Position numbers and translations under genes: made by a program
Shown here: positions 13,884-21,275 of the stretch, in pieces
Numbering within the stretch: the first letter of the stretch is position 1
How the letters are laid out: each line of letters opens with the position of its first letter
Assembly (NCBI GenBank): GCA_002339725.1
Contig: DDKN01000086.1
Location: 1 to 21,330, forward strand
DNA length: 21,330 bases
Direction: 5' to 3'
Source: Thiobacillus sp. UBA2597
GTDB taxonomy: Bacteria > Pseudomonadota > Gammaproteobacteria > Burkholderiales > Thiobacillaceae
Notes under the pieces: generated by a model
What the model saw: only the letters and a program-made list of their open reading frames with translations
What the model was told of the DNA's origin: nothing
Database searches by the model: none

Positions 13884-14393
13884 GTGAACAAAACCGCCCT
13901 CTTCCTCGAACAATTCTCCAAGAGCGCCCCGCTGATCGGCGGCCTGTTCCATGGCCTGAGCCAGGAGGAGTTGACCCACCTGGTCGGGGCCTCGGAAATG
14001 GCCGTGTTCGACAGCGGGGCCGAGGTGTTCAGGGAGGGCGCCTCGGGCGACACCATGTATGTCGTGGTGACCGGCAAGTTCGCGGTCTACCGCACCGATC
14101 CTTACGGCAACGAGATCCGCCTGGCTGTGGTGGGCGAAGGCGAGATATTCGGCGAGATCGCCCTGCTCGAACACGTGCGGCGCACGGCCAGCATCCGCGC
14201 CCTGATGCCCTCGGTGACCTTGTGTTTCGGCCGCAACGCCCTGGAACGCCTGCCCAACCTGACCATGAAGCTCTACCAGAACATGGCCTTGATGCTGGCC
14301 CGGCGCCTGCGCCTCACCACGGATGAATTGCTGTTCCAGGAGACGCAGGCGCGCCTGGCCGCGCAGGGTGCCGCCCAGGCGCCCGAGCGCTGA
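13884..14393 (+). CDS. Stand-alone cyclic nucleotide-binding domain protein
   Basis: A 169-residue protein consisting almost entirely of one Crp-like cyclic nucleotide-binding domain (about 18-140). The beta-barrel is followed by the phosphate-binding cassette GEIFGEIALLEHVRRTASI (86-104), with Glu91 and Arg100 in positions used to hold the cyclic nucleotide. There is no helix-turn-helix after the C-helix, so it is not a Crp-type transcription factor; it more likely works as a sensor by protein contact. The ligand, if any, could be cAMP, cGMP or another nucleotide. The start codon is GTG with only a weak CGGGG ribosome binding site, suggesting modest translation. The psiE-like gene follows after 22 bases. 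Confidence 0.83.
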   Translation: MNKTALFLEQFSKSAPLIGGLFHGLSQEELTHLVGASEMAVFDSGAEVFREGASGDTMYVVVTGKFAVYRTDPYGNEIRLAVVGEGEIFGEIALLEHVRRTASIRALMPSVTLCFGRNALERLPNLTMKLYQNMALMLARRLRLTTDELLFQETQARLAAQGAAQAPER

Positions 14394-14415
14394 ACCGTGT
14401 CAGCGTAAGGACATC

Positions 14416-14814
14416 ATGAAACAGAACAAGGCCTCCCAGATCGCCCTGTCGATCCTGAGCGTCATCGAGCATGCCGGCCTGGCCGTGATCATGGTCGCCA
14501 CGGTGATCGCGGGCATCGCCGAGGTGAACGTCATGATCGATGCCGGCACCGTCACCCTGGCCGATCTGCTGCTCATGTTCCTCTATCTGGAAATCCTGGC
14601 CATGGTCGGGCTGTATTACCGCTCCGGCAAGCTGCCGGTGCGTTTCCCGCTCTACATCGCCATCGTCGCCCTGGCGCGTTTCCTGGTGCTCGATATCAAG
14701 AACCTCGACCAGTGGGAGATGATGGGCATTGCCGGCGCAATCCTGCTCCTGGCCATCGCCGTCCTGGCCATCCGCTATGGCCACGCACGCTATCCCTACG
14801 GGGACGGCGAATAG
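14416..14814 (+). CDS. PsiE-like small membrane protein
   Basis: A 132-residue membrane protein with four hydrophobic helices (about 17-38, 46-65, 76-93 and 103-122). It resembles the phosphate-starvation-inducible PsiE family, including the central DLLLMFLYLEILAMVGLYY and the following RFPLYIAIVALARFLVLDIK. The family has no proven function; in E. coli psiE responds to phosphate starvation and to cAMP-Crp. Here it lies 22 bases after a cyclic-nucleotide-binding protein gene, so the two are probably co-transcribed. GTAAGG at 14405-14410 is a good ribosome binding site before the ATG at 14416. It is convergent with ydcH, 24 bases away. Confidence 0.8.
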   Translation: MKQNKASQIALSILSVIEHAGLAVIMVATVIAGIAEVNVMIDAGTVTLADLLLMFLYLEILAMVGLYYRSGKLPVRFPLYIAIVALARFLVLDIKNLDQWEMMGIAGAILLLAIAVLAIRYGHARYPYGDGE

Positions 14815-14838
14815 GTCACAGGCCGCGCAGTCGGCGAT

Positions 14839-15060
14839 TCAGGCCGGCATGTCCGGCATCAGCGTCATCTTGAGCCGGGCGATCTCGTCCTTGATGTGGA
14901 GCTTGCGCTTCTTCAGGCGCTTGAGCCCCAGCTCGTCCGGGTAGCCGGTCTGGGTCAGGTGTTCGATCGCCTTGTCCATGTCCCGGTGCTCGGTTTCCAG
15001 GGCCAGGATACGGGCATTGATCTCGGCGATCTCTTCCGGGGTGGGTTGATTCACAGCCAT
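14839..15060 (-). CDS. YdcH family protein (DUF465)
   Basis: A 73-residue helical protein of the YdcH/DUF465 family. It is a helical hairpin with a heptad-like pattern: IAEINARILALETEHRDMDKAI in two pieces, then GLKRLKKRKLHIKDEIARLKM, the basic stretch conserved in the family. The role is unknown. The start needs care. GGAAGGAG directly abuts the ATG at 15060, which is too close, while an in-frame GTG two codons later (15054) has an ideal 6-base spacing. The true protein may therefore begin there. A longer in-frame extension to 15117 has no support. Confidence 0.85.
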   Translation of the reverse strand: MAVNQPTPEEIAEINARILALETEHRDMDKAIEHLTQTGYPDELGLKRLKKRKLHIKDEIARLKMTLMPDMPA

Positions 15061-15125
15061 CTCCTTCCAATAAAGCAACTGTAGCCTTGCCCGGTCCGGA
15101 AGGCCAGCCCTGGGCACTTGGCGCG

Positions 15126-15153
15126 TTGGCGACCGGTGCTCAGAAAATATTAG
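15126..15153 (+). promoter_or_regulatory. Possible chrB promoter
   Basis: TTGGCG (15126-15131) and TATTAG (15148-15153) are 16 bases apart, each matching about four of six consensus positions. The candidate ends where the long inverted repeat begins, so a repressor on that repeat would block initiation or early elongation. The match is weak and the assignment rests on position. Confidence 0.3.
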
Positions 15154-15187
15154 TAACGATTGCTACAAACAATGTAGTATTCGTTAC
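15153..15187. promoter_or_regulatory. 35-bp inverted repeat abutting chrB, candidate ChrB operator
   Basis: The arms GTAACGATTGCTACA (15153-15167) and TGTAGTATTCGTTAC (15173-15187) match at 13 of 15 symmetric positions around AACAA. The right arm ends on the base before the chrB start codon, so no ribosome binding site is visible. ChrB proteins are known chromate-responsive regulators of their own operon, which makes this the obvious candidate site. Confidence 0.65.
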
Positions 15188-16111
15188 ATGAATCTGACGC
15201 GCTGGCATGCCCTGATCGCAAGCCTCCCCTCCGGTCATGCGGCCCTGCGCATGCGTTTGTGGCGCACCCTCAAAGGCCGGGGGGCGGCCATGTTGCGCGA
15301 CGGCGTCTGGCTGTTGCCGGAGTCTGCGGCGGCCGGCTTCGACGACTTGAGCCGGGAGCTGCAGGCGCGTGGCGGCACGACCGAGCGGCTGGTCTTCGAG
15401 GCGCATGATGCGGCGCAAGAGGCGCGCTTGCGCGCCTTGTTCGATCGGGGCGAGGACTATGCCGGCTTCATGCGGGCAGTCAAGGAAGCGCACAGCGCAG
15501 GGCCCGACCTGCGTCAGCTTGTCCGGCTGCGCCGCGAGTTCGAGCGACTGGCCGCCCTGGATTTTTTTCCCGGGGCGGCACAAGCCGCGGCAGCGGCCGC
15601 TTTGGCCGATCTGGAGCGCCGGGCCATGCCTGATGAGCCGGCGGCACGTGCCGGAAAGATCAAGCGCCTGGATGCCGCAGCTTATCAAGGGCGCATCTGG
15701 GCCACGCGGGCGCGGCCCTGGGTCGACCGTCTGGCCTCGGCCTGGCTGATCCGGCGCTTTATCGATCCCAAGGCGCGTTTCCTCTGGTTGAAGCGGCCGG
15801 CCGATTGCCCGAAGAAGGCCGTGGGCTTCGACTTTGACGGCGCCAGCTTTGCCCATGTCGGCCAGGGCGTCACCTTTGAAACGCTGCTGGCCAGTTTTGG
15901 GCTGGAGGCCGATCCTGCGCTCGCCCGGCTCGCCAGTCTGGTGCATTACCTCGATGTCGGCGGTCCGCCGGTACCCGAGGCGGCCGGCGTGGCGGCGGTG
16001 CTGGCCGGCATGCGTGACGCCATCGACGACGACGATGGCCTGCTCGCGGCCGCGGAGCGCACCTTCGACTATCTATACGCCAGTTTCGAGAGAGGAGAGT
16101 CAGCATCATGA
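15188..16111 (+). CDS. chrB: Chromate resistance regulator ChrB
   Basis: A 307-residue ChrB protein. The N-terminal domain (about 1-150) includes LRMRLWRTLKGRGAAMLRDGVWLLP, which resembles the DNA-binding region of ChrB, and the C-terminal ChrB domain (about 165-305) contains WATRARPWVDRLASAWLIRRFIDP in two adjoining pieces. The known role is chromate-sensitive regulation of the chr operon, and some members may act enzymatically. The start at 15188 gives the N-terminal length typical of the family. It has no ribosome binding site because the inverted repeat runs up to the ATG, so translation may be leaderless or weak. The stop overlaps the start of chrA by 4 bases (ATGA). Confidence 0.9.
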   Translation: MNLTRWHALIASLPSGHAALRMRLWRTLKGRGAAMLRDGVWLLPESAAAGFDDLSRELQARGGTTERLVFEAHDAAQEARLRALFDRGEDYAGFMRAVKEAHSAGPDLRQLVRLRREFERLAALDFFPGAAQAAAAAALADLERRAMPDEPAARAGKIKRLDAAAYQGRIWATRARPWVDRLASAWLIRRFIDPKARFLWLKRPADCPKKAVGFDFDGASFAHVGQGVTFETLLASFGLEADPALARLASLVHYLDVGGPPVPEAAGVAAVLAGMRDAIDDDDGLLAAAERTFDYLYASFERGESAS

Positions 16112-17454
16112 ACGACACGCCGCAGCAACGTCCGGCCCATCCCGGTTTCTGGGAGGCCTTCCGCTATTGGCTCAAGCTCGGCTTCATCAGCTTCGGCGGC
16201 CCGGCCGGCCAGATTTCCCTGATGCACCAGGAATTGGTCGAGAAGCGGCGCTGGATCTCCGAGCACCGCTTCCTGCATGCCTTGAACTATTGCATGCTGC
16301 TGCCGGGGCCGGAGGCCCAGCAGTTGGCGATCTACATCGGCTGGCTGCTGCACCGGACCTGGGGCGGTATCGTCGCCGGCACTCTGTTCCTGCTGCCTTC
16401 CCTGTTCATCCTGATCGGTCTGACCTGGATCTACCTCGCCTTCGGCGACGTGCAATTCGTCCAGGGCGTGTTCGCCGGGATCAAGCCGGCGGTGGTGGCG
16501 ATCGTCCTGTTCGCCGCCTGGCGCATCGGCGCGCGGGCGTTGAAGAACCGCGTGCTCTGGGCCTTCGCCGCGGCCTCCTTTCTGGCCATCTTCGCCTTCG
16601 ATGTGCCATTTCCCTATATCGTGCTGGCGGCCGGCATCGCGGGCTATGTCGGCGGCCGCATCGATCCGGCCCGGTTCAAGGCGGGTGGCGGCCATGGCGC
16701 ATCCGACAAGGATTACGGGCCGGCCCTGATCGACGACGACACGCCGCCCCCGGCGCATGTGAAGTTCCGCATGGGCCGGCTGGCCACGCTGATCGTGCTG
16801 TTCGTCGCCCTCTGGGGGCTGGTGCTGGTCCTGCTGCCGGCCGGCACCCTGCGCGACATGGGCGAATTTTTCACCAAGGCGGCCCTGGTCACCTTCGGCG
16901 GTGCCTATGCCGTATTGCCCTATGTCTATCAGGGCGGGGTCGAGCACTACGGCTGGCTGACCGGCCCGCAGATGATCGACGGCCTGGCCCTGGGCGAGAC
17001 CACGCCCGGGCCGCTGATCATGGTGGTGGCCTTCGTCGGTTTCGTCGGCGCCTGGAGCCAGGCCCTGTTCGGGCCGGATGCCCTGTTCTGGGCCGGCGTC
17101 GCCGGCGCCGTCGTGGCCACCTTCTTCACCTTCCTGCCCAGTTATCTGTTCATCCTGGCCGGCGCCCCTCTGGTCGAGGCGACCCACGGCGAGATCAAGT
17201 TCGTCGCCCCGCTCACCGGCATTACCGCGGCCGTGGTCGGGGTCGTCTTCAACCTGGCGGTGTTCTTCGCCTGGCATGTGTTCTGGCCGAGGGCGAGCGA
17301 GATCGCCCCCTTCGCCGGGGGCTTCGAGTGGTTTTCCGCCGCCCTTGCACTGGCGGCCTTCGTCGCCCTCTGGCACTACAAGCAGGACATCCTGCGGGTG
17401 CTGGGAGCCTGCGCGGCGGCCGGCCTGGTCTACACCTTCGCGCTCGGCGCCTGA
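16108..17454 (+). CDS. chrA: Chromate transporter ChrA (CHR family, two-domain)
   Basis: A 448-residue membrane protein of the long-chain CHR family with two homologous halves. The first (about 10-185) has LGFISFGGPAGQISLM and LLPGPEAQQLAIYIG. The second (about 230-440) has VTFGGAYAVLPYV and LALGETTPGPLIMVVAFVG. The FGG and PGP motifs are the family hallmarks. Proteins of this kind export chromate using the proton motive force. Tight coupling to chrB, by a 4-base overlap, supports chromate resistance. Other CHR-family members have been proposed to carry inorganic carbon in sulfur-oxidising autotrophs, so the substrate deserves some caution. AGAGAGGAGAG just before the start is a strong ribosome binding site. 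Confidence 0.9.
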   Translation: MNDTPQQRPAHPGFWEAFRYWLKLGFISFGGPAGQISLMHQELVEKRRWISEHRFLHALNYCMLLPGPEAQQLAIYIGWLLHRTWGGIVAGTLFLLPSLFILIGLTWIYLAFGDVQFVQGVFAGIKPAVVAIVLFAAWRIGARALKNRVLWAFAAASFLAIFAFDVPFPYIVLAAGIAGYVGGRIDPARFKAGGGHGASDKDYGPALIDDDTPPPAHVKFRMGRLATLIVLFVALWGLVLVLLPAGTLRDMGEFFTKAALVTFGGAYAVLPYVYQGGVEHYGWLTGPQMIDGLALGETTPGPLIMVVAFVGFVGAWSQALFGPDALFWAGVAGAVVATFFTFLPSYLFILAGAPLVEATHGEIKFVAPLTGITAAVVGVVFNLAVFFAWHVFWPRASEIAPFAGGFEWFSAALALAAFVALWHYKQDILRVLGACAAAGLVYTFALGA

Positions 17455-17461
17455 ACTGGCG

Positions 17462-17492
17462 GCGCTCCGCGCGCGTCAGTGCGCCGGAGCGC
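17462..17492. terminator. Hairpin between convergent chrA and antiporter genes
   Basis: GCGCTCC (17462-17468) and GGAGCGC (17486-17492) pair perfectly, with an additional inner GCGC pairing. It lies between the chrA stop and the last codons of the opposing antiporter gene, where a bidirectional terminator would be expected. There is no T-run on either strand, so the assignment is tentative. Confidence 0.35.
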
Positions 17493-18801
17493 TCACTGCG
17501 GCGGGCGGGGCAGTCGGGCCGGCCTTGTATGCGGCGTGGGGGTGCCAACCGAACAGTGCCAGCATGATGAAAAAGCCGATCACATAGCCCAGCGCCACGT
17601 GCCAGCCGGCCTTGAGCCAGGCACCGACCGATTTGGCCTCGGGGAACAGATTGGACAGGGCCACCCCGGCCGAGGAGCCGAACCAGATCATCGAGCCGCC
17701 GAAGCCGACGGTGAAGGCGAGCACGCCCCAGTCATAGCCGCCCTGGGTCAGCGCCAGGGCGGTGAGCGGGATGTTGTCGAATACGGATGAGACAAAGCCC
17801 AGGCCGAAGGCCGTCTGCCAGGAGGCATCCGGCAGCTTCTCCACGGGCATCATCGAGGCGCAGACCACCAGCGAGAGCAGGAAAACGCTGCCCTTGAAGG
17901 CATCGGGCAACAGGCTCCACTCGGGTTTTCGCCAGGGCACGGCGAGCAGGATGGCAAGCCAGACCGCGACGCCGAGAAAGGGGAAGGCGTCGGAGATTTC
18001 GGGGAACAGCGTGTTGATGGTGACGTTGGTGGCGATGGCGGCGACCAGGATCCAGAGCACGATGCCGACCCGGGCCCAATCGACCGTGGCGCCGGCGTCG
18101 GCGCCTTTCTGGATCGGTTGATAGGCCTGCTGCTGGCGTGCCGCGATCAGGCCGAACACGAGCAGGGCGGGGATGGCGGCGGCATAGGCGCCGATCACGT
18201 CGAGTGGCGACACACCGTCGATCCACATCATGGTCGTGGTGGTGTCGCCCACCACCGAGCCGGAGCCGCCGGCATTGGAGGCGGCAACGATGGCGGCGAG
18301 ATAGCCGATGTGCACCCGGCGCCGAAAGACATGGGCGGCGACGGTGCCGCCGATCAGCGCCGCCGCGATGTTGTCGAGAAAGGCCGACATCACGAATACC
18401 ATGGCGAGCAGGACGAAGGCACCCTTCCAGTCGCCCGGCAGGAAGCGCGGCAGCACGTGGGGCACGCCGCTGTCCTCGAAGTGGCGGGCGAGCAGGGCGA
18501 AGCCAAGGAGCAGGCCAAGCAGATTGCTCAGCACCACCCACTCGTGCTGCATGTGGGCGAGCCAGCCCGTCACCCCGCTGCCTTCGTTGAAGCCGGTGAA
18601 AGCGATCTTGTAGAGCGAGATCACGACAAGGCCGGTCAACGCCACACGCAGGGTGTGGTGGTGGAACAGGGCGACGCCGAGCAGGGTGGCGGCGAACAGG
18701 ATGAAGTCGACCGGGATGCCGAATACGGCCGGCCCCTCGGCGGCCCGGGCGGTACAGGGGAACAACAGGGCAGCGATGGCCCAGATCCGGGGGGATGTCA
18801 T
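17476..18801 (-). CDS. NhaD/ArsB-type (ion transporter superfamily) sodium:proton antiporter
   Basis: A 441-residue polytopic membrane protein of the ion transporter superfamily. An N-terminal cleavable-looking hydrophobic stretch ends at ARAAEG, followed by about eleven hydrophobic helices. Segments with conserved polar residues include SAFLDNIAAALIGG, SNAGGSGSVVGDTTTTMMW and SSVFDNIPLTALAL, the two DNI motifs marking the inverted halves as in NhaD and ArsB. I favour a Na+/H+ antiporter role because the neighbours are a sodium-type permease and a universal stress protein; a different anion or cation is possible. The ATG at 18801 starts the protein just before its first helix. It is the last gene of a minus-strand operon, 31 bases after the Usp gene. 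Confidence 0.75.
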   Translation of the reverse strand: MTSPRIWAIAALLFPCTARAAEGPAVFGIPVDFILFAATLLGVALFHHHTLRVALTGLVVISLYKIAFTGFNEGSGVTGWLAHMQHEWVVLSNLLGLLLGFALLARHFEDSGVPHVLPRFLPGDWKGAFVLLAMVFVMSAFLDNIAAALIGGTVAAHVFRRRVHIGYLAAIVAASNAGGSGSVVGDTTTTMMWIDGVSPLDVIGAYAAAIPALLVFGLIAARQQQAYQPIQKGADAGATVDWARVGIVLWILVAAIATNVTINTLFPEISDAFPFLGVAVWLAILLAVPWRKPEWSLLPDAFKGSVFLLSLVVCASMMPVEKLPDASWQTAFGLGFVSSVFDNIPLTALALTQGGYDWGVLAFTVGFGGSMIWFGSSAGVALSNLFPEAKSVGAWLKAGWHVALGYVIGFFIMLALFGWHPHAAYKAGPTAPPAAVSAPAH

Positions 18802-18832
18802 GGCGGGTCTCTTTTTTGCGCTGTTGTGTCGT

Positions 18833-19261
18833 TTACTTGACCAGGGTGACCGGCACCTCGGCCAGGTGCAGCACCTTGGTGGCAACCGAGCCCATGAGCA
18901 GGCCGCCCAGGGCGGACTGGCCCCGGGTGCCCATGACGATCTGATCGCAGCCGAGTTCGCTGGCCAGCCGGGCGATGCTCGGGGCGGGCTCCCCCTGCAC
19001 CATGTGTTCGCTGACCTTGATTCCCGCCGCCTGGAGGATGGCACGCGCCGGTTCCAGCGCGGCCTCGGCCCATTCCTGTTCCATTCTGGCCAGTTCCTCG
19101 GGTTTGAAGGCACGTCGGGTCATCCAGTCATCGCCCCGTGGCTGGACGTTGACCAGATGCACCGTCAATTCCGGCACCAGCTTGGCGATGTTGGCGACAT
19201 GGCGCGCGGCGCGGGCCGAGCCCTCGGAACCGTCGACGGGGAGCAAAATGGTGCAGGGCAT
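18833..19261 (-). CDS. Universal stress protein, UspA family
   Basis: A 142-residue single-domain Usp. It starts TILLPVDGSEGSARAARH, the first strand and nucleotide-contacting Asp, and ends with IVMGTRGQSALGGLLMGSVA, the G-2X-G-9X-G-S motif of ATP-binding Usp proteins. It is therefore predicted to bind ATP in the cytoplasm. Family members regulate stress survival and, in several cases, bind to or sit next to transporters. Here it lies between two ion transporter genes, 9 bases after the permease stop, with AAGGAT as the ribosome binding site. That context suggests a regulator of one or both transporters, though this is inference. Confidence 0.92.
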   Translation of the reverse strand: MPCTILLPVDGSEGSARAARHVANIAKLVPELTVHLVNVQPRGDDWMTRRAFKPEELARMEQEWAEAALEPARAILQAAGIKVSEHMVQGEPAPSIARLASELGCDQIVMGTRGQSALGGLLMGSVATKVLHLAEVPVTLVK

Positions 19262-19270
19262 GGGAAATCC

Positions 19271-20767
19271 TTATTGTGGAGAAACCAGGATCGGCATGCC
19301 AAGCCAGGGCCAGATCGTCACCATGGCCAGGCCCAGCACGAGAAGCAGGAGGATACTCATGGGGATGCCATGTTTGAAGAACTCGCCGGTGGTGAACTGC
19401 TTGGAGTCGTAGGCGATGGCATTGGGCGCGGCGCCGATCAACAGCAGGAAGGGCATGCCGGCGGTGACCAGGGCGGAATAGACGATCACCTCGGGCGCCA
19501 CGCCCAGATACTTGGCGATGACCAGCGCCACCGGCAGGGCGATGGCGATGGCCGCGACGTTCATGATGAAGTTGGTCATGATCAGCACAAAGGCGGCAAT
19601 GCCCATGACGAACACCCACCAGTGGGCGTCGATCAACAGGCCGAGCCAGTTCACCGCCATCCATTCGGCGGCCCCGGTATTCCACAGGCAGAAGCCGATG
19701 GACATGGCGCCGGAGAAGAGCAGCACGATGTTCCAGGGGATTTCCTCCAGGTCCTTCACCGTAAGCACCCCGAAAATGAAGAAGAGCAGGGTGGTGGTGA
19801 GGATCACCGCGGCACGGTCGATCGGCGCCAGGAGCGGGATGAAGGATTTGGTCGACATGACGATGACCAGGGCGGCGACGATGAGGATGACCAGTTTCTC
19901 CTTCAGGGTCATCGGGCCGATGGCCTTGGACAGCTTGGCCACGGTCTCGCGCAGGCCTGGGATGCTGGCCTTCTCCGGCTTGTACACGGTCTTGAGATAG
20001 AACCAGATGATGAACACCATGCCCCAGCCGATGAGGAACATGTACTCGGTGAGCTGGAAGAAGGTGATGTGGTGGCCGGTGAAGCCTTCGTACATGGCCG
20101 CGGCGGCCGGCCCCCGGGCGGCGCCGAGAAAGGTGATGATGCTGCCGGCACCCGCGGCGTAGGCCATGCCGATGAACAGGGCCTTGCCGAAGTTGGTCGG
20201 CTTGTCGCCCTCGCCGTAGAGGGCGTAGATGGCGAGCAGGATCGGGAACATGGTGGCCGCCACGGCGGTGTGGGCCATCAAATGGGCCAGCCCCGCGGTC
20301 ACCACCATGGCGCCGAGCAGGATGCGGTCGGTGCGCTCGCCGACCACGGCCAGCATCTTGTAGGCGATGCGCTTGGTCAGGCCGGACTTGGTGAAGGCCA
20401 GGCCGATGACGATGGAGCCGAAGATGAACATCACCGACGGGTCCATGAAGTCGTGGAAGGCCTCCTTGGCCGGGCGGATGAAGAACATGGCCTGGAACAC
20501 ACCGATGGCCAGGGCAGTGACGCCGATGGGGATGACCTCGAACACCCACCAGATGCCGGCCATTAGGAACAGGCCGATGGCCGCCTTGCCCTCGTGCGAG
20601 AGGACGAACTCCTTGCCCGCGGGGTCGACCGCCACGGCCCAGGGCGGCGAGAAATAGATGGCGAGGAACACGGCCAGGCCGAACAGCAGGATCGCCGTCT
20701 TCCTGGGATCGATCGGCAGCCGTTCGGCGGCCAGGGTGACAGGTTGTGGGGTATGGTCGTCAGTCAT
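19271..20767 (-). CDS. DASS/SLC13-family anion:sodium symporter
   Basis: A 498-residue permease of the divalent anion:Na+ symporter family, with about eleven hydrophobic segments and the usual inverted-repeat layout. The second half keeps the family-typical GAAPNAIAYDSKQFTTGEF (445-463), including Pro448-Asn449. The first half is divergent: where most members have SNT, this one has Ala165-His166-Thr167, and the paired loop reads GAARGP near 215-220 instead of a GTxPN type. Because these loops form the substrate and Na+ sites, the substrate cannot be deduced; sulfate, dicarboxylate or another anion is possible. AAGGTGG is the ribosome binding site. The start overlaps the stop of the CBS gene by 8 bases. 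Confidence 0.85.
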   Translation of the reverse strand: MTDDHTPQPVTLAAERLPIDPRKTAILLFGLAVFLAIYFSPPWAVAVDPAGKEFVLSHEGKAAIGLFLMAGIWWVFEVIPIGVTALAIGVFQAMFFIRPAKEAFHDFMDPSVMFIFGSIVIGLAFTKSGLTKRIAYKMLAVVGERTDRILLGAMVVTAGLAHLMAHTAVAATMFPILLAIYALYGEGDKPTNFGKALFIGMAYAAGAGSIITFLGAARGPAAAAMYEGFTGHHITFFQLTEYMFLIGWGMVFIIWFYLKTVYKPEKASIPGLRETVAKLSKAIGPMTLKEKLVILIVAALVIVMSTKSFIPLLAPIDRAAVILTTTLLFFIFGVLTVKDLEEIPWNIVLLFSGAMSIGFCLWNTGAAEWMAVNWLGLLIDAHWWVFVMGIAAFVLIMTNFIMNVAAIAIALPVALVIAKYLGVAPEVIVYSALVTAGMPFLLLIGAAPNAIAYDSKQFTTGEFFKHGIPMSILLLLVLGLAMVTIWPWLGMPILVSPQ

Positions 20768-21275
20768 GGAGCACCACCTTGGAGGCCTCGTTGAACACGT
20801 CGATCATGCGCACCACGCCGATCAGACGCTCGCCCTCGACCACGGGCAGCATGCTGGTGTCGTGGATCACCAGCAGATAGGCGGCCTTGGTGATCGGGTC
20901 GTCGCTGTGGACCTGACCCGGGATGGGGCTCATGAAATCCCTGACCGGATGTTCCGCTGCGGCGGGGCATTGGCTCTGGCAGGTTTCGGCCCAGATCAGG
21001 GTCAAGGCCGGGAAGTCGGGGATGGGCCCTTCGTGACGCGAGCGTTCCTTGGTGCGCAGGTAATCGGGGAACAGCCCGCGCAGGATGTCGCGCATGCCCA
21101 GGATGCCGATCAGTTGTCCCTGCTTGTTGAGCACCAGGATATGGCGGTAACGCTTGCCCGTCGTAAAGGCCTCGCGCAGGACGAGAAAGGCGTCTTTCAG
21201 GGTGGCGTTGTCATGCAGGTGGGGGTATTCCGCGAGCGGGACCATGATGTCCCGGATTGTCTGATTGAGCGGCAT
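20760..21275 (-). CDS. CBS-domain pair protein, likely nucleotide sensor
   Basis: A 171-residue soluble protein built of two CBS repeats. The first (about 5-70) has IRDIMVPLAEYPHLHDNATLKDAF in two pieces and LIGILGMRDILRG. The second (about 108-168) has VRDFMSPIPGQVHSDDPITKAA in two pieces and LIGVVRMIDVFNEA. Paired CBS domains usually bind adenosine nucleotides or related ligands and switch a partner protein on or off. A linker (about 71-107) holds two cysteines in CQSQC, which might bind metal or respond to redox state. It is the first gene of the minus-strand operon and overlaps the DASS permease gene, so the permease is the obvious partner. GGAGA 8 bases before the ATG is the ribosome binding site. 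Confidence 0.88.
   Translation of the reverse strand: MPLNQTIRDIMVPLAEYPHLHDNATLKDAFLVLREAFTTGKRYRHILVLNKQGQLIGILGMRDILRGLFPDYLRTKERSRHEGPIPDFPALTLIWAETCQSQCPAAAEHPVRDFMSPIPGQVHSDDPITKAAYLLVIHDTSMLPVVEGERLIGVVRMIDVFNEASKVVLHD

Noticed and set aside
15188..17454. chrB-chrA as part of a transposon.
   Set aside because: No transposase, resolvase or terminal inverted repeats are seen around it, and base composition matches the neighbours.
18653..20566. A 637-codon open frame on the plus strand opposite the antiporter, Usp and permease genes.
   Set aside because: Its translation is rich in His, Gln, Asp and Gly with no domain, typical of the antisense of GC-rich membrane protein genes; the minus-strand genes have clear family motifs.
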